Below are positions 31,074-40,559 of a DNA stretch of 64,000 nt, in pieces. The position numbers were made by a program, and so were the translations under genes. Source of the stretch: Sipunculus nudus (taxonomy: Eukaryota > Annelida > Sipuncula > Golfingiida > Sipunculidae). Under the pieces are notes generated by a model. The model was not told where the DNA came from, did not search any database, and was given only the letters and a program-made list of their open reading frames with translations. Position 1 is the stretch's first letter; each line of letters starts with the position of its first letter. The stretch covers positions 35,173,956 to 35,237,955 of the forward strand of contig CM049318.1 in NCBI GenBank assembly GCA_026874595.1, written 5' to 3'.

Positions 31074-31945
31074 ACCCATTTACGTTTGGTACGTCTGGTA
31101 AACAAGTATGATTCATAACCACATTATTACAGCAAAATATAGACGGCCTTGACGCTGGTGCTTAGCTGATACATAAAAACCAGGATGTTATCGCGTTCAT
31201 GCTGCTGTGACTAACCGCTCAGGACATTGACCGAATGCTTGCGGTCTGGTTTTTCCGATGTTTGCGCAGTTGTTTTGACACATTTGTCCTTGAGTCACAG
31301 TCTGGGCGACATGTCTTATCTCCTGTAAAAAGTTGTTTGCGCAGACGTACATTGACACGGTATGACGTGATTTCTCTAGAAAAGGAAGTGAAAACAAAAC
31401 TTGCACCGGGTGCACTGCTGATTCGTACATCTGATTCGTGGAAACTATATATAAAAAATTGTTATTCCCATGTTTCGGCCGTGACTCATTTACCGACAGG
31501 ACGTTGACCCAGTTACGTTTGGTACGTCTGGTAAACAGGTATGATTCATAACCACATGACTACAGTAAAAAATAGACGGCCTCGACGCTGGTGCTTAGCT
31601 GGTACATAAAAACCAGGATGTTATCGCGTTCATGCTGCTGTGACTAACCGCTCAGGACATTGACCGAATGCTTGCGGTCTGGTTTTTCCGATGTTTGCGC
31701 AGTTGTTGTGACACATTTGTCCTTGAGTCACAGTCTGGGCGACATGTCTTATCTCCTGTAAAAAGTTGTTTGCGCAGACGTACATTGACACGGTATGACG
31801 TGATTTCTCTAGAAAAGGAAGTGAAAACAAAACTTGCACCGGGTGCACTGCTGATTCGTACATCTGATTCGTGGAAACTATATATAAAATATTATTATTC
31901 CCATGTTTTGGCCGTGACTCATTTACCGACAGGACGTTGAACCGG
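31074..31945. repeat. 433-bp tandem duplication with dual-strand frames
   Basis: Copy 1 is 31074-31506 and copy 2 31507-31945, with few differences. A more diverged, partial third copy of the central part continues at about 31941-32055, and a remnant of the left part is at 30336. Each full copy is open on both strands: plus 31235-31507 and 31668-31940 (90 codons each), minus 31197-31430 (77 codons) and within 31630-32055. Plus-strand TATA words occur about 190-220 bases before each plus frame (31048, 31449). Which strand is used cannot be settled by eye. Confidence 0.8.
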
Positions 31946-32055
31946 ATGTTTTCGGGTGGGTTTTCCATAGCTTTTAACGATTTTGTTTTGACACGTTTGT
32001 CCTTGAGTGAAAGTATCGCGGTTATCGGATATATGTAAAAAGTTGTTTTGTTCAT
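31630..32055 (-). CDS. Possible small protein from duplicated unit, 141 aa
   Basis: True ATG at 32055. The N-terminal 40 residues come from the diverged third copy and the C-terminal 77 from copy 2; the two parts are weakly similar to each other, so the protein would itself be an internal repeat. Contains VCANNFLQEI and MCHNNCANIG. A shorter equivalent lies at 31197-31430. The opposite strand is also open (31668-31940), so this call is tentative. Confidence 0.3.
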   Translation of the reverse strand: MNKTTFYIYPITAILSLKDKRVKTKSLKAMENPPENIRFNVLSVNESRPKHGNNNILYIVSTNQMYESAVHPVQVLFSLPFLEKSRHTVSMYVCANNFLQEIRHVAQTVTQGQMCHNNCANIGKTRPQAFGQCPERLVTAA

Positions 32056-32097
32056 GTTGGAATTTCCACAGTATTACGTAATGTCTGGGTTACTGGC

Positions 32098-32105
32098 TAT
32101 AAAAG
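32098..32105 (+). promoter_or_regulatory. TATA box of the 794-aa gene
   Basis: TATAAAAG, about 115 bases before the ATG at 32214. The leader between them has no other ATG. Confidence 0.65.
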
Positions 32106-32213
32106 CTCAGCAGTACCAAACATTCAGCAGAACCTGCTACGCACTGCTACCAGCCGGTTGAAACTGCTGCTGCTGTTGCTATTCTCTACATTACAAAAGC
32201 AGTCTTCAGCGAC

Positions 32214-34598
32214 ATGGGCTCTCGTTCGAAAACGGCAGATATGTCCGCTCGTTCAACGAAGAGAAACTCGCAACCATTGGCGAACTACAGTGGTGGTGAT
32301 GTGTTCGCTCCGCTTCTATCAGGCGTAGAATGCAAAGAGAAAAGCCGGATCTCTACAATGACGGCGCCTCTGATGAACGACAACATACTCACCGTGCGCA
32401 GCATTGGACTGACGGTGAGGAAATGTTCCGACAAGGGTAATCCGGTGAACAGGCGTATCACGCCCGAGTTATTCGACGACTGTTGCGATCTGGCCTGGCT
32501 GCGCACGCTCATCTATTACGGGGAGCTGTTGGGGGCGAGCCTGGACGACTGGAGCCGGTTGTACATGTTCTTCATATGCGACCTCGCCCTGTGTCAATCG
32601 GACAAGTCCCTGCCCGCGTTTCCATGCTTTATGAAGAACACGGCGGACATGTTCCTGCGTTTCCGATACAATCACTTCCCCTACCTGATGACCGACAACG
32701 AGGAGCTGTTTCCGGATTTCCACCGATCCCAATCCATCTCAAAGCTCTTCGGTTTGGAGTATTTCGTCACGGTGCTCACCACAGAGGAACGGCACCTTTC
32801 TCTGGCTGAAAATTTCCGCCGGACATTGCGTGGAGATGATCACATTTTGAGCGAGGCCGACGCAGACGAAAGCAAGCTTCTGTGCAATGCGATCGGCGAA
32901 GCAATCCGCTGCGTGACAGACAGGCTCATAAACAGGGAGCAAAAGGGCAACGATTTGATCCCGCTGCAAGAGGACATCAACCGCGTGGCAAAGGAACTGT
33001 GCCGCTCAACAGTTTTCGCACACGAGCAGGCCTTGCATGACCTGTATGTGCGTGTACATTCTTGCCTCAAGAAAATGGAGAAAGCAGCCAAAAGCCCTCC
33101 CACATACGGCCTGTACACCGGTAAATCGCGCGAACGGTGTGTCCTGAAAAGCTCGAAGAAAGGGGCGATACCGTTTACGCTGGTGCCGTATGGCCTGCAA
33201 GACGATGCGGGTACGTTTGATCAGGGAGCAACAACAGCCAGTGTCACGGATGATACCGCCGACCCCGTTTCCTCTGAACCGTTTGCAGCTGTCGATGCCG
33301 CCACCCTGAACGTACAAGCTGAACAGTGGGTGAAAGAAAATGCCGGTCATACGACAGTTGACGTCCAGGATCAACAGGGGAGTCCCGACGGTGCGACAAC
33401 AGGAAGAACTCACGCCGAGCTCGGGAAGCGGAAACGCGGTCCGTGTCACGCTGCTGACGGTCAACCAAGGTTCAGCGCCCCGAGGAAGCGCATACGCATC
33501 GATGATACGCCATTTTCACCCATAGGCGGCGGCGACTGCGCAACGCTGTACCCTCCTATTGACAGCTCGCCACAATCGCCCGGCACAGACGCTGACAGGC
33601 CGACCGCACACGGGGCGACGAATGGCTCAAACCTGATCCTGAATTACGAAGGGAATGCGACACACTCCACGTCACAGGAGGAGGAAACGACCCTCAAAGC
33701 GCCTACGGTAAACGGGCGCCGACCCGCCATACCAGACCCCTACGAAATATCTCTTAATACACCCGCAATGCCGGCCTTGTTGAACATAGATACACAAGAC
33801 CTGGTATTGCCAGACGAGGTGCGTGACGAAGACGAGGACGGAAGTGTCCGTTTGCACCTCAATCAATCGGGCCCGGCGCAAGAGGGAGATGCGGGTAACG
33901 CTTTGGAGAATGAGGTGTCTATCGCCCGCTCAGCAACAAGTCAACGAGACAAAAGCGCGCCACCGTCTGCAGTGGTTGGTGAGCATGAAAGTCCTTATTC
34001 TGATATATCAGACGACGAAATGGACAATACCGGGTTACCTGTGGGGGGGACACAACAACATATGGGTACACATTACGATCACATGCACAATGCAGGGACG
34101 GACTTGGGACACAGCACTCATTCACCCTTCACGGGACAATTCATGCCGTCTCCCGGCGTGGTCAAAGCCAATGCGCCCGTTTACGCCTGTGCAGGGCAAC
34201 GGCCGATTGCTGGCGTCACAGTCAATGCGCACTTGTATGACGGGACGGGACTGCAGCAGCAAGGTACGTCCGTTGCAAGCGACCCAAACCCGATGAACAT
34301 TCTGTACACCGTCGCCCAGCAACTGTCAACATGTGACGTGAATACACAGAATTATATATACACTCCAGCTGCACCTATCGTCGCAACGCCAAACAATGCA
34401 ACTGCGCATAACTACGCCTCAAACACGGCCGCCATGGATACGCAGGAACTTTTGAATGTGACGAACACGATGACGGACAAGCTGCACAGGGCCATCAGCA
34501 GCTTTCAACAGTCGATGGCCATGCTGGAAGACGTCAAACAGAACTTTCAACAGTTGCAGCAACAAGTACTCCTAGTTTTCCCACGGGGATCAGCATAA
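32214..34598 (+). CDS. Large hypothetical protein, probable nuclear regulator, 794 aa
   Basis: True ATG at 32214 behind a clear TATA box. Residues about 50-320 look folded and helical with several Cys/Trp and FRYNHFPYL. Residues about 330-710 are low-complexity, rich in Asp, Glu, Ser, Thr, Pro and Gly. Two basic clusters at about 402-430 (GKRKRGP, PRKRIRIDD) suggest nuclear import. The last 75 residues form a predicted coiled coil (LLNVTNTMTDKLHRAISSF, VKQNFQQLQQQVLLV). Folded head, long acidic linker and coiled-coil tail fit a viral transactivator or tegument-type protein; that is inference. AATAAA at 35233-35238 is far downstream. It is the largest gene left of the tRNA/repeat region. Confidence 0.75.
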   Translation: MGSRSKTADMSARSTKRNSQPLANYSGGDVFAPLLSGVECKEKSRISTMTAPLMNDNILTVRSIGLTVRKCSDKGNPVNRRITPELFDDCCDLAWLRTLIYYGELLGASLDDWSRLYMFFICDLALCQSDKSLPAFPCFMKNTADMFLRFRYNHFPYLMTDNEELFPDFHRSQSISKLFGLEYFVTVLTTEERHLSLAENFRRTLRGDDHILSEADADESKLLCNAIGEAIRCVTDRLINREQKGNDLIPLQEDINRVAKELCRSTVFAHEQALHDLYVRVHSCLKKMEKAAKSPPTYGLYTGKSRERCVLKSSKKGAIPFTLVPYGLQDDAGTFDQGATTASVTDDTADPVSSEPFAAVDAATLNVQAEQWVKENAGHTTVDVQDQQGSPDGATTGRTHAELGKRKRGPCHAADGQPRFSAPRKRIRIDDTPFSPIGGGDCATLYPPIDSSPQSPGTDADRPTAHGATNGSNLILNYEGNATHSTSQEEETTLKAPTVNGRRPAIPDPYEISLNTPAMPALLNIDTQDLVLPDEVRDEDEDGSVRLHLNQSGPAQEGDAGNALENEVSIARSATSQRDKSAPPSAVVGEHESPYSDISDDEMDNTGLPVGGTQQHMGTHYDHMHNAGTDLGHSTHSPFTGQFMPSPGVVKANAPVYACAGQRPIAGVTVNAHLYDGTGLQQQGTSVASDPNPMNILYTVAQQLSTCDVNTQNYIYTPAAPIVATPNNATAHNYASNTAAMDTQELLNVTNTMTDKLHRAISSFQQSMAMLEDVKQNFQQLQQQVLLVFPRGSA

Positions 34599-34704
34599 AC
34601 TGATACTTTCCACGTAAAACGTAATGTGGTTCTGTGTCATTGTGACAAAGCGAGCCAACACGAAACTCAAAATGCTTGACTGTTTATTGTGTATGGAGAT
34701 GTAA

Positions 34705-35115
34705 ATATATGCTAAAGGTTATGTTTAAAGTTGATTACTGTTGATCATGTAAAATGTCAAAATGAAATGTCGAAATGAAATGTCAAAATGAAATGTTAAA
34801 TGAAATGTCAAAATGGAATGTCAAAATGAAATGTTAACATGATATGTCTAACTGTGTATGTTTCAAAACAGCGATCACGGATGATATATATATTATTATA
34901 CGGCTTAACAATATATGCTTGTCTCATACGTCACCCGACGTTATGCTAAAAGATGATTACTGTTGATAATGTCAAATGTAAATGAAATGTCAAAATGAAA
35001 TGTCAAAATGAAATGTTAACATGAAATGTCTAACTGTGTATGTTTCAAAACAGCGATAACGGATGATATATATATTATTGTACGGCTTAACAATAGATAC
35101 TAGTCTCAAACGTAC
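34705..35115. repeat. AAATG-rich short repeats inside a longer direct repeat
   Basis: AATGTCAAAATGAA-type words are iterated at 34753-34845 and 34970-35030. They sit in a larger two-copy unit of about 185-220 bases: GATTACTGTTGAT at 34733 and 34954, and CGGCTTAACAATA in both. Non-coding; follows the 794-aa gene. Confidence 0.7.
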
Positions 35116-35232
35116 GGCTTGTTGTTTTCTGAAAAGGACATTGTATGACAGCGTCTGTATGGTATGTGATATAACGTAAAAAACCACTATTGATCAGAGT
35201 TTGGGATTGTGGATACTTAATACATAATATTA

Positions 35233-35290
35233 AATAAATATGGCTTTATATTTTCGGTACGCCCATTTTACATGCCATCATTAAAAATGT

Positions 35291-35328
<38 letters not shown>
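35233..35328 (+). other. AATAAA signal and (TA)n microsatellite
   Basis: AATAAA at 35233-35238 could end the 32214-34598 transcript. A TA dinucleotide run of about 40 bases is at 35289-35328. Confidence 0.5.
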
Positions 35329-35335
<7 letters not shown>

Positions 35336-35818
35336 TGATAGACTCCATGCTATCGAAACATATTTCACGATCCACCAAGATGCCAGCATTCAGTCATTCT
35401 AAGTCTGACTCAGATATTAAATCTGTTACACATATCTCCTCTGTGGACATGGTTAAAATCGTTCCGGTAACATACGATAGGGGGCGCTGCCTCATACAGC
35501 ACTGGTCAACACAACAAAATAGCCCTTTGCCGGACAACGGTCTACATGACATTTACGAAATACCTGCTAAAATTTTAGGAAAAATAAGCCTCAAACATTC
35601 CACGAGTAACACACACACCAAAGATTAAATGTGTCCACAACCCTACTATATAAGCAGGCCGGCTCCATAATAGTATCAGTTGAGAGCGCTCTATGGGCGC
35701 TTTTAGGTCCCAGACGGCTCCCCTGTGTCTGTGACGTCACACTTTCCATCAGCCAATCAAATCAAGGAACAGTACCTATTCATGATAACATAAGAAACTC
35801 ACGTACACAAAGCATGTA

Positions 35819-35891
35819 GTCCCTGTGGCGCAATGGTTAGCGCGTCCGGCTGTTAATCGGAAGGTTGGTGGTTCGAGCCCACCCAGGGACG
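35819..35891 (+). tRNA. tRNA-Asn (anticodon GTT)
   Basis: A 73-nt cloverleaf. The acceptor stem GTCCCTG pairs with CAGGGAC and is followed by G as discriminator. The D arm is GCGC...GCGC, the anticodon loop CTGTTAA carries GTT at 35852-35854, and the T arm is GGTGG-TTCGAGC-CCACC. Internal A and B boxes are intact, no CCA is encoded, and a T4 run at 35910-35913 would stop RNA polymerase III. It closely resembles animal nuclear tRNA-Asn and looks functional. It sits between short direct repeats inside a foldback structure. Confidence 0.95.
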
Positions 35892-36159
35892 TTATACCTC
35901 TATGGGCGCTTTTGGCTCCCAGACGGCTCCCCTGTGGGGGAGGGGGGGACTTGAGGGGGGGAGGGGGCGGCCCCTCCCTCTGCCTTATGTCAAGAAGTAG
36001 TAGAGTTGTGGGCTTGTGGCCACCAGGGGTCGGTTGTGTGGTTCAAGTCAGAAGTAGACCAGTTGTAGGTTTGGGGATCGCCGGCAGGGGGGGGGAAGAA
36101 GAGTCGGTAGGATGTGAAAGGTCGGTCTGGGTCGTCGAGGTTAGAGATGAAAGGTCAGT

Positions 36160-36360
36160 AGGGTTTACCGGGGGGGGGGGGGGACCAGGGGAGTTCTGGG
36201 TGGGATCGCCTGGCGGGGGGGGGGAACAGGGGAGTTCTGGGTAGGATGGGGGGGGGGGGGGACCAGGGGAGTTCTGGGTGGGATCGCCTGGCGGGGGGGG
36301 AACAGGGGAGTTCTGGGTAGGATCGCCCGGCGGGGGGGAACAGGGGAGTCCAGGTTTGGA
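36160..36360. repeat. G-run minisatellite
   Basis: Units of AGGGGAGTTCTGGGT, GGATCGCCTGGCG and runs of 7-14 G alternate about four times. Strong potential for G-quadruplex formation on the plus strand. G-run lengths may be assembly-uncertain. Confidence 0.75.
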
Positions 36361-36439
36361 TCGGAGACCCATGTGAATGGTTAAAGAGTGTTCATCGGAT
36401 ATCATCGGTACTGGAAAAGCCACAGGTGTGCAACGCATG

Positions 36440-37420
36440 TCAAAGCACTAGGGGATCGTTCAGATCCCGACAGAGGGTCTCCACTGGGGCCGAGGCCCCT
36501 ATAGAAATTTCTCCACAGGGCTCGTGGTGGGGGCTTCGCCCCCGGGAAGAATACTTTATGTGGGATCGATCCCTACAAAGAATATACACAGGGGGCGAGG
36601 CCCCCATAAGGAATTACATGGAAGGCCCGTGGTGGGGGCCTCGCCCCCAGGGGAAAATACTTTATGTGGGATCGATCCCTAAAAAGAATATACACAGGGG
36701 GCGAGGCCCCCATAAGGAATAATATGGAAGGCCCGTGGTGGGGGCCTCGCCCCCGGGAATAATACTTTATGGGGGATCGATCCCTAAAAAGAATATACCC
36801 CGGGGGCGAGGCCCCCATAAGGAAATATATGGAAGGCCCGTGGTGGGGGCCTCGCCCCCAGGTGATAATACTTTATGTGGGATCGATCCCTACAAAGAAT
36901 ATACACAGGGGGCGAGGCCCCCATAAGGAAATACATGGAAGGCACGTGGTGGGGGCCTCGCCCCCAGGGGAAAATACTTTATGTGGGATCGATCCCTACA
37001 AAGAATATACCCAGGGGGCGAGGCCCCCATAAGGAATTACATGGAAGGCCCGTGGTGGGGGCCTCGCCCCCAGGGGAAAATACTTTATGTGGGATCGATC
37101 CCTACAAAGAATATACCCAGGGGGCGAAGCCCCCATCAGGAATTACATGGAAGGCACGTGGTGGGGGCCTCGCCCCCAGGGGAAAATACTTTATGTGGGA
37201 TCGATCCCTAAAAAGAATATACCCCGGGGGCGAGGCCCCCATAAGGAAATATATGGAAGGATCGTGATGGGGGCCTCGCCCCCGGGAGAATACTGTATGG
37301 GGATCGGGGCGCCGAAGGCGCCAAAACACAGATGTATGTATGGAGGGCGCCTTCGGCGCCTCGATCCCTAAAATGAATATTCCCGGGGGGCGAGGCCCCC
37401 ACCACGGGCCCTCCATCTAA
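36440..37420. repeat. 106-bp GC-rich tandem repeat, eight copies
   Basis: CGTGGTGGGGGC-type words recur at about 36518, 36624, 36730, 36835, 36941, 37047, 37153 and 37259, a period of 105-106. Each unit holds TTTATGTGGGATCGATCCCT (with the palindrome GGGATCGATCCC) and GGGGGCGAGGCCCCC paired with GGGGGCCTCGCCCCC. After the last unit, a separate hairpin (GGCGCCGAAGGCGCC and its complement) lies at about 37307-37361. Non-coding; frames through it are repeat translations. Confidence 0.85.
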
Positions 37421-37566
37421 ATCCTTATGGGGGCCTCGCCCCCTCCCCCCCTAAAGTCCCCCCCTCCCCCACAGGGGAGCCGTCTGGGACCCAAAAGCGC
37501 CCAGAGAGCGCTCTCAACTGATAGTATAATAGACTCGGCCTGCTTATATAGTAGGGTTGTGGACAC

Positions 37567-38127
37567 ATTGAAATCTTTGGTGTGCGGCAGATTTCACGTT
37601 TGTGCAAGATGTACGCGCAAACTGAAAAAGATATCGCAAATGTTACTCGTTGAACGCTTAAAGCATATTTTTCCAAAGATTTTAGCACATATTTTGTAAA
37701 TGTTGTGTAGACCGTTGTCCGGCAAATGGCCATTTTGTGTTGCTGACCAATATGACGGTGTCAGTATCGCCACCTGCCGACGACAAGTGGAACTATATCA
37801 GATAGACAACGGATTTATCTAATTAAGTTGCACACATGAAACAACATTGAAATCTTTGGTGTGCGGCAGATTTCACGTTTGTGCAAGATGTACACGCAAA
37901 CTGGAAAATATATCACGAATGTCACTCGTTGAACGTTTGAGGCATATTTTTACTAAAATTATTGCAGGTATTTCGTAAATGTTGTGTAGACCGTTGTCCG
38001 GCAAATGGCCATTTTGTGTTGCTGACCAATATATTGGCGTCAGTATCGCCACCTGCCGACGACAAGTAGAACTATATCAGATAGACAACGGATTTATCTA
38101 ATTAAGTTGCACACATGAAACAACATT
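37567..38127. repeat. 278-bp direct repeat, two copies
   Basis: Copies at 37567-37844 and 37845-38127 start ATTGAAATCTTTGGTGTGCG and share GTAGACCGTTGTCCGGCAAA and GCCACCTGCCGACGACAAGT. The first copy also forms the right inverted arm of the foldback structure. No gene. Confidence 0.8.
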
Positions 38128-38988
38128 TGTGCGGACTGCATACTTTAATTGAACTGGATGTTTTGTGTGCCTTTATGTATTTATAAAATGTATCAGAAAA
38201 TGATCAGGAATCACATATGCGGATGATCATGGCATAAAGAAGACCGTGAAACTTTCATATTTTATTCATTATATAAGTTCCGTCTTATGAGTTCCACAGG
38301 TATTGTGACGTAGATTCAGGCAAAACATTGTTGAAAATAACGAGTACATCAAGTTTTTATACATATTTTTGAAATATTGTCACATATGCATTTATTTAAA
38401 ATTTCGTTTTCTGAGTTTGGAAGTATCAAGTGATATCAACATCTATTAGTATGTTTGTCGTATCTGGTTGATCAGATCCATATAACATATGGTTGTTCAA
38501 ACGATTTTCGTGCATTCGCATTGGATGTGCCTAAATATACATCTGGGTGACGAATGGTTTTGATGTACCCGTCTTCTTCTTTTTAAAAAATGTATATAAC
38601 GTGAAAGTACACCTCGGCGTGCAGGGTTTTCTGTATCGGGTGTTTAATCTGAAACCGATCGCCAACGACAAAACTAATTTATGAATACATGCAAACACGC
38701 AGACAGTTATCGAGCAGCGATGAAAAAGCAGATTACCAGCAAACGTATTAAGATCATACCAGGGACGAACCCTGTTTAACCACATTTCAACCCGTCACCC
38801 CTCATATACATATATATATATATATATTCATGTGAGCTTGAGAAGCCGTCACCCCTTGTTTCATGGCGGGTGAGACCTTCCGAATACATGCATCCCATTC
38901 AAGCCACGCCCACGCAACACATTGTGTTTGACGTACCCAACAGTTGCGGACGTGTGCTCATTCTTGATTATACTTCGGACACAGCGTG
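38128..38988. other. AT-rich intergenic region
   Basis: Nothing coding supported. TA run at about 38808-38828. The end of this stretch is the leader of the 38989-39531 gene; no clear TATA box with normal spacing. Confidence 0.4.
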
Positions 38989-39531
38989 ATGCATTCGCTC
39001 CCAGCCGACGACCAGTTAACCAGCAGGTTGTGCGACAAGAACGAAATGACATATCTGATGGACAATTTGATGTGTCACGCGGAGCTACTTTTGAAGAAGA
39101 TCAAAGTCCTTGACGACAGATCAACTGATGTATTTCCCAGATCGTGGCAGTGCGTGGAACTGGTTGACGGCGTAGACCCGTGGCCACCCAGCCTCTGCTT
39201 GAGTATGATAACTGATATCGGGAGAGGGTACGGGATCACACTTGATGAGGCTACTTTGACGGCTGTGTATAAAACGGAACCGTGGGTCAGCTGGCACAGG
39301 ATATGCCCTTCGATCACAGTGAACCTTACACGCATGGTCCCGACGGCTGAAGCCCGATGCCTGGCTGTGTACATATTGTACTGCTTCTTTAGCAAAGAGT
39401 ACCGAGTGTCTCACGCTGACAGCGATTTCCACAGGGGTCTGCTGTGTTTAAATTACTGCCCATGTAGCCGATACCAAACGAGGAATGTAACCTCTCGTTG
39501 CTGTTGTGTGTCACTTGGTTCTTTCTCGTGA
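38989..39531 (+). CDS. Hypothetical protein, 180 aa
   Basis: Start at ATG 38989 (GTG immediately before). Predicted mixed helical protein with MCHAELLLKKI, a central segment DPWPPSLCLSMITDIGRGYG and AEARCLAVYILYCFFSKEY. The last 40 residues are Cys-rich (LNYCPCSRY ... SRCCCVSL), perhaps metal-binding or disulfide-bonded. The ILYCFF helix is short for a membrane span and there is no signal peptide. Lies just upstream of the tandem-CARD gene on the same strand. Small helical bundles are common among viral apoptosis regulators, but I see no Bcl-2 or death-fold signature and assign nothing. Confidence 0.5.
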   Translation: MHSLPADDQLTSRLCDKNEMTYLMDNLMCHAELLLKKIKVLDDRSTDVFPRSWQCVELVDGVDPWPPSLCLSMITDIGRGYGITLDEATLTAVYKTEPWVSWHRICPSITVNLTRMVPTAEARCLAVYILYCFFSKEYRVSHADSDFHRGLLCLNYCPCSRYQTRNVTSRCCCVSLGSFS

Positions 39532-39822
39532 AAGCGTCATTGTGTACCCGATATCTGACAGCGTACGTCACACACAATGACACCAGTGCATACATCTCCT
39601 CATTGTGGTTTTTTATATCTATATGTGTTCATGTCGCGTGGGATAATGCATCTCAGAAACGTATCTTCGCTCATGCAGTGGACTGACCTTGAAATGAGGC
39701 CATTTTTTGTTATGTCACATGAGCTCTGCCGTTACTCACATTTGAATTTGGTAAACAATTTTGAGCCTATCCCGTCAACATCCAGGCATGCGCACTGCCT
39801 GGACTGTACATGTTCGAAAACA

Positions 39823-39830
39823 TATAAAAG
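39823..39830 (+). promoter_or_regulatory. TATA box of the tandem-CARD gene
   Basis: TATAAAAG, 55 bases before the ATG at 39885. The rest of 39532-39822 holds no supported gene. Confidence 0.65.
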
Positions 39831-39884
39831 CTGCGGTGATGTCTAGTTGCCAGGCACAATTCCTGTGGGAGCCCTACCACGACC

Positions 39885-40559
39885 ATGGCTTGTTCTTCAC
39901 ATTGGCACGAGACGTTTTACGGCATACTGCCCCGTTTGGCATCTGCACTGTACGTGAAACAGAGTCTGCTGCCTGACGAGCTGTTGGCAGAGGGGTTTCT
40001 CGACAGGGACGAGCTGGATAATGTCAGGGCGAAGATGACTAATTCGGAACAAGCCGAACTGTTGCTGCACACACTGGCGGATACGAACACTCCCAGAAGG
40101 CTTGACAAAGCTATGAAAATTATAGGGCGTCATCACCCAGACGTTTTGCGGATGTATCAAGATCGCATGAAAGCACTGAGTCGGGATGAGAAAAAGGCTC
40201 GACCACACGGTTCGCCTCCGGCTAAGGTGTCTTCGTCTTGGAACGACAGTTTTTACAAAATACTTCCCGGTATGGCCGACAAATTAGACGTGCTGCATAG
40301 CGACGTAGTTGATGTACTTGCTGCGCGAGGGTTTATCAACGACAACATGGTCGAGCAGATACGTGTTCACAGGATGAACACGGCCCAAGCCAGAACACTC
40401 CTGTACCTCCTTCTTGATAACAACGGTGTATATGAACTTGATGCTGCCATGGAGTTGCTGCGCGGCCATTACCACGCGCATGTGTCGGATTTTTATAAAC
40501 AAGGTATGAAACATCTCGATCGTCCCATGCTGGTGGACAACGTGAACAACCGTTCGTAA
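39885..40559 (+). CDS. Tandem-CARD protein, 224 aa
   Basis: True ATG at 39885 close behind a TATA box. Two CARD-like repeats, residues about 5-95 and 118-210. Both have W-x-(D/E)-(T/S)FY-x-ILP at the start, a GF(L/I)-containing helix (LLAEGFLDRDELDNV, LAARGFINDNMVEQI), QA-x2-LL-x3-L and a final helix with HH/HYHAHV. The repeats are clearly duplicates and differ from the CARDs at 25-30 kb. No RING. A decoy or bridging role towards host CARD complexes is plausible but inferred. AATAAA at 40877-40882. Confidence 0.68.
   Translation: MACSSHWHETFYGILPRLASALYVKQSLLPDELLAEGFLDRDELDNVRAKMTNSEQAELLLHTLADTNTPRRLDKAMKIIGRHHPDVLRMYQDRMKALSRDEKKARPHGSPPAKVSSSWNDSFYKILPGMADKLDVLHSDVVDVLAARGFINDNMVEQIRVHRMNTAQARTLLYLLLDNNGVYELDAAMELLRGHYHAHVSDFYKQGMKHLDRPMLVDNVNNRS

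Larger units (their letters stand above)
35470..37800. repeat. Foldback structure: about 260-330 bp inverted arms around tRNA and GC-rich repeats
   Basis: The left arm (about 35470-35732) is inverted at the right (about 37450-37800). Matching words include CCGGACAACGGTCTAC, GTCCACAACCCTACTATATA, AGTTGAGAGCGCTCT and CCCAGACGGCTCCCCTGTG. A third short copy (TATGGGCGCTTTTGGCTCCC) follows the tRNA at about 35899-35940, so the tRNA segment is bounded by short direct repeats. It may be a foldback-type mobile element, a viral repeat joint, or a recombination product. I could not define target-site duplications. Confidence 0.65.

Noticed and set aside
36043-36438. Minus-strand Pro-rich frame (PPPPGDPTQNSP repeats)
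   Set aside because: Direct product of the G-run minisatellite, with no promoter or conserved ends.
36569-37371. Plus-strand frames such as MWDRSLQRIY...GGEAPI and the matching minus-strand frames
   Set aside because: They are translations of the 106-bp repeat, shift frame between units and occur on both strands.
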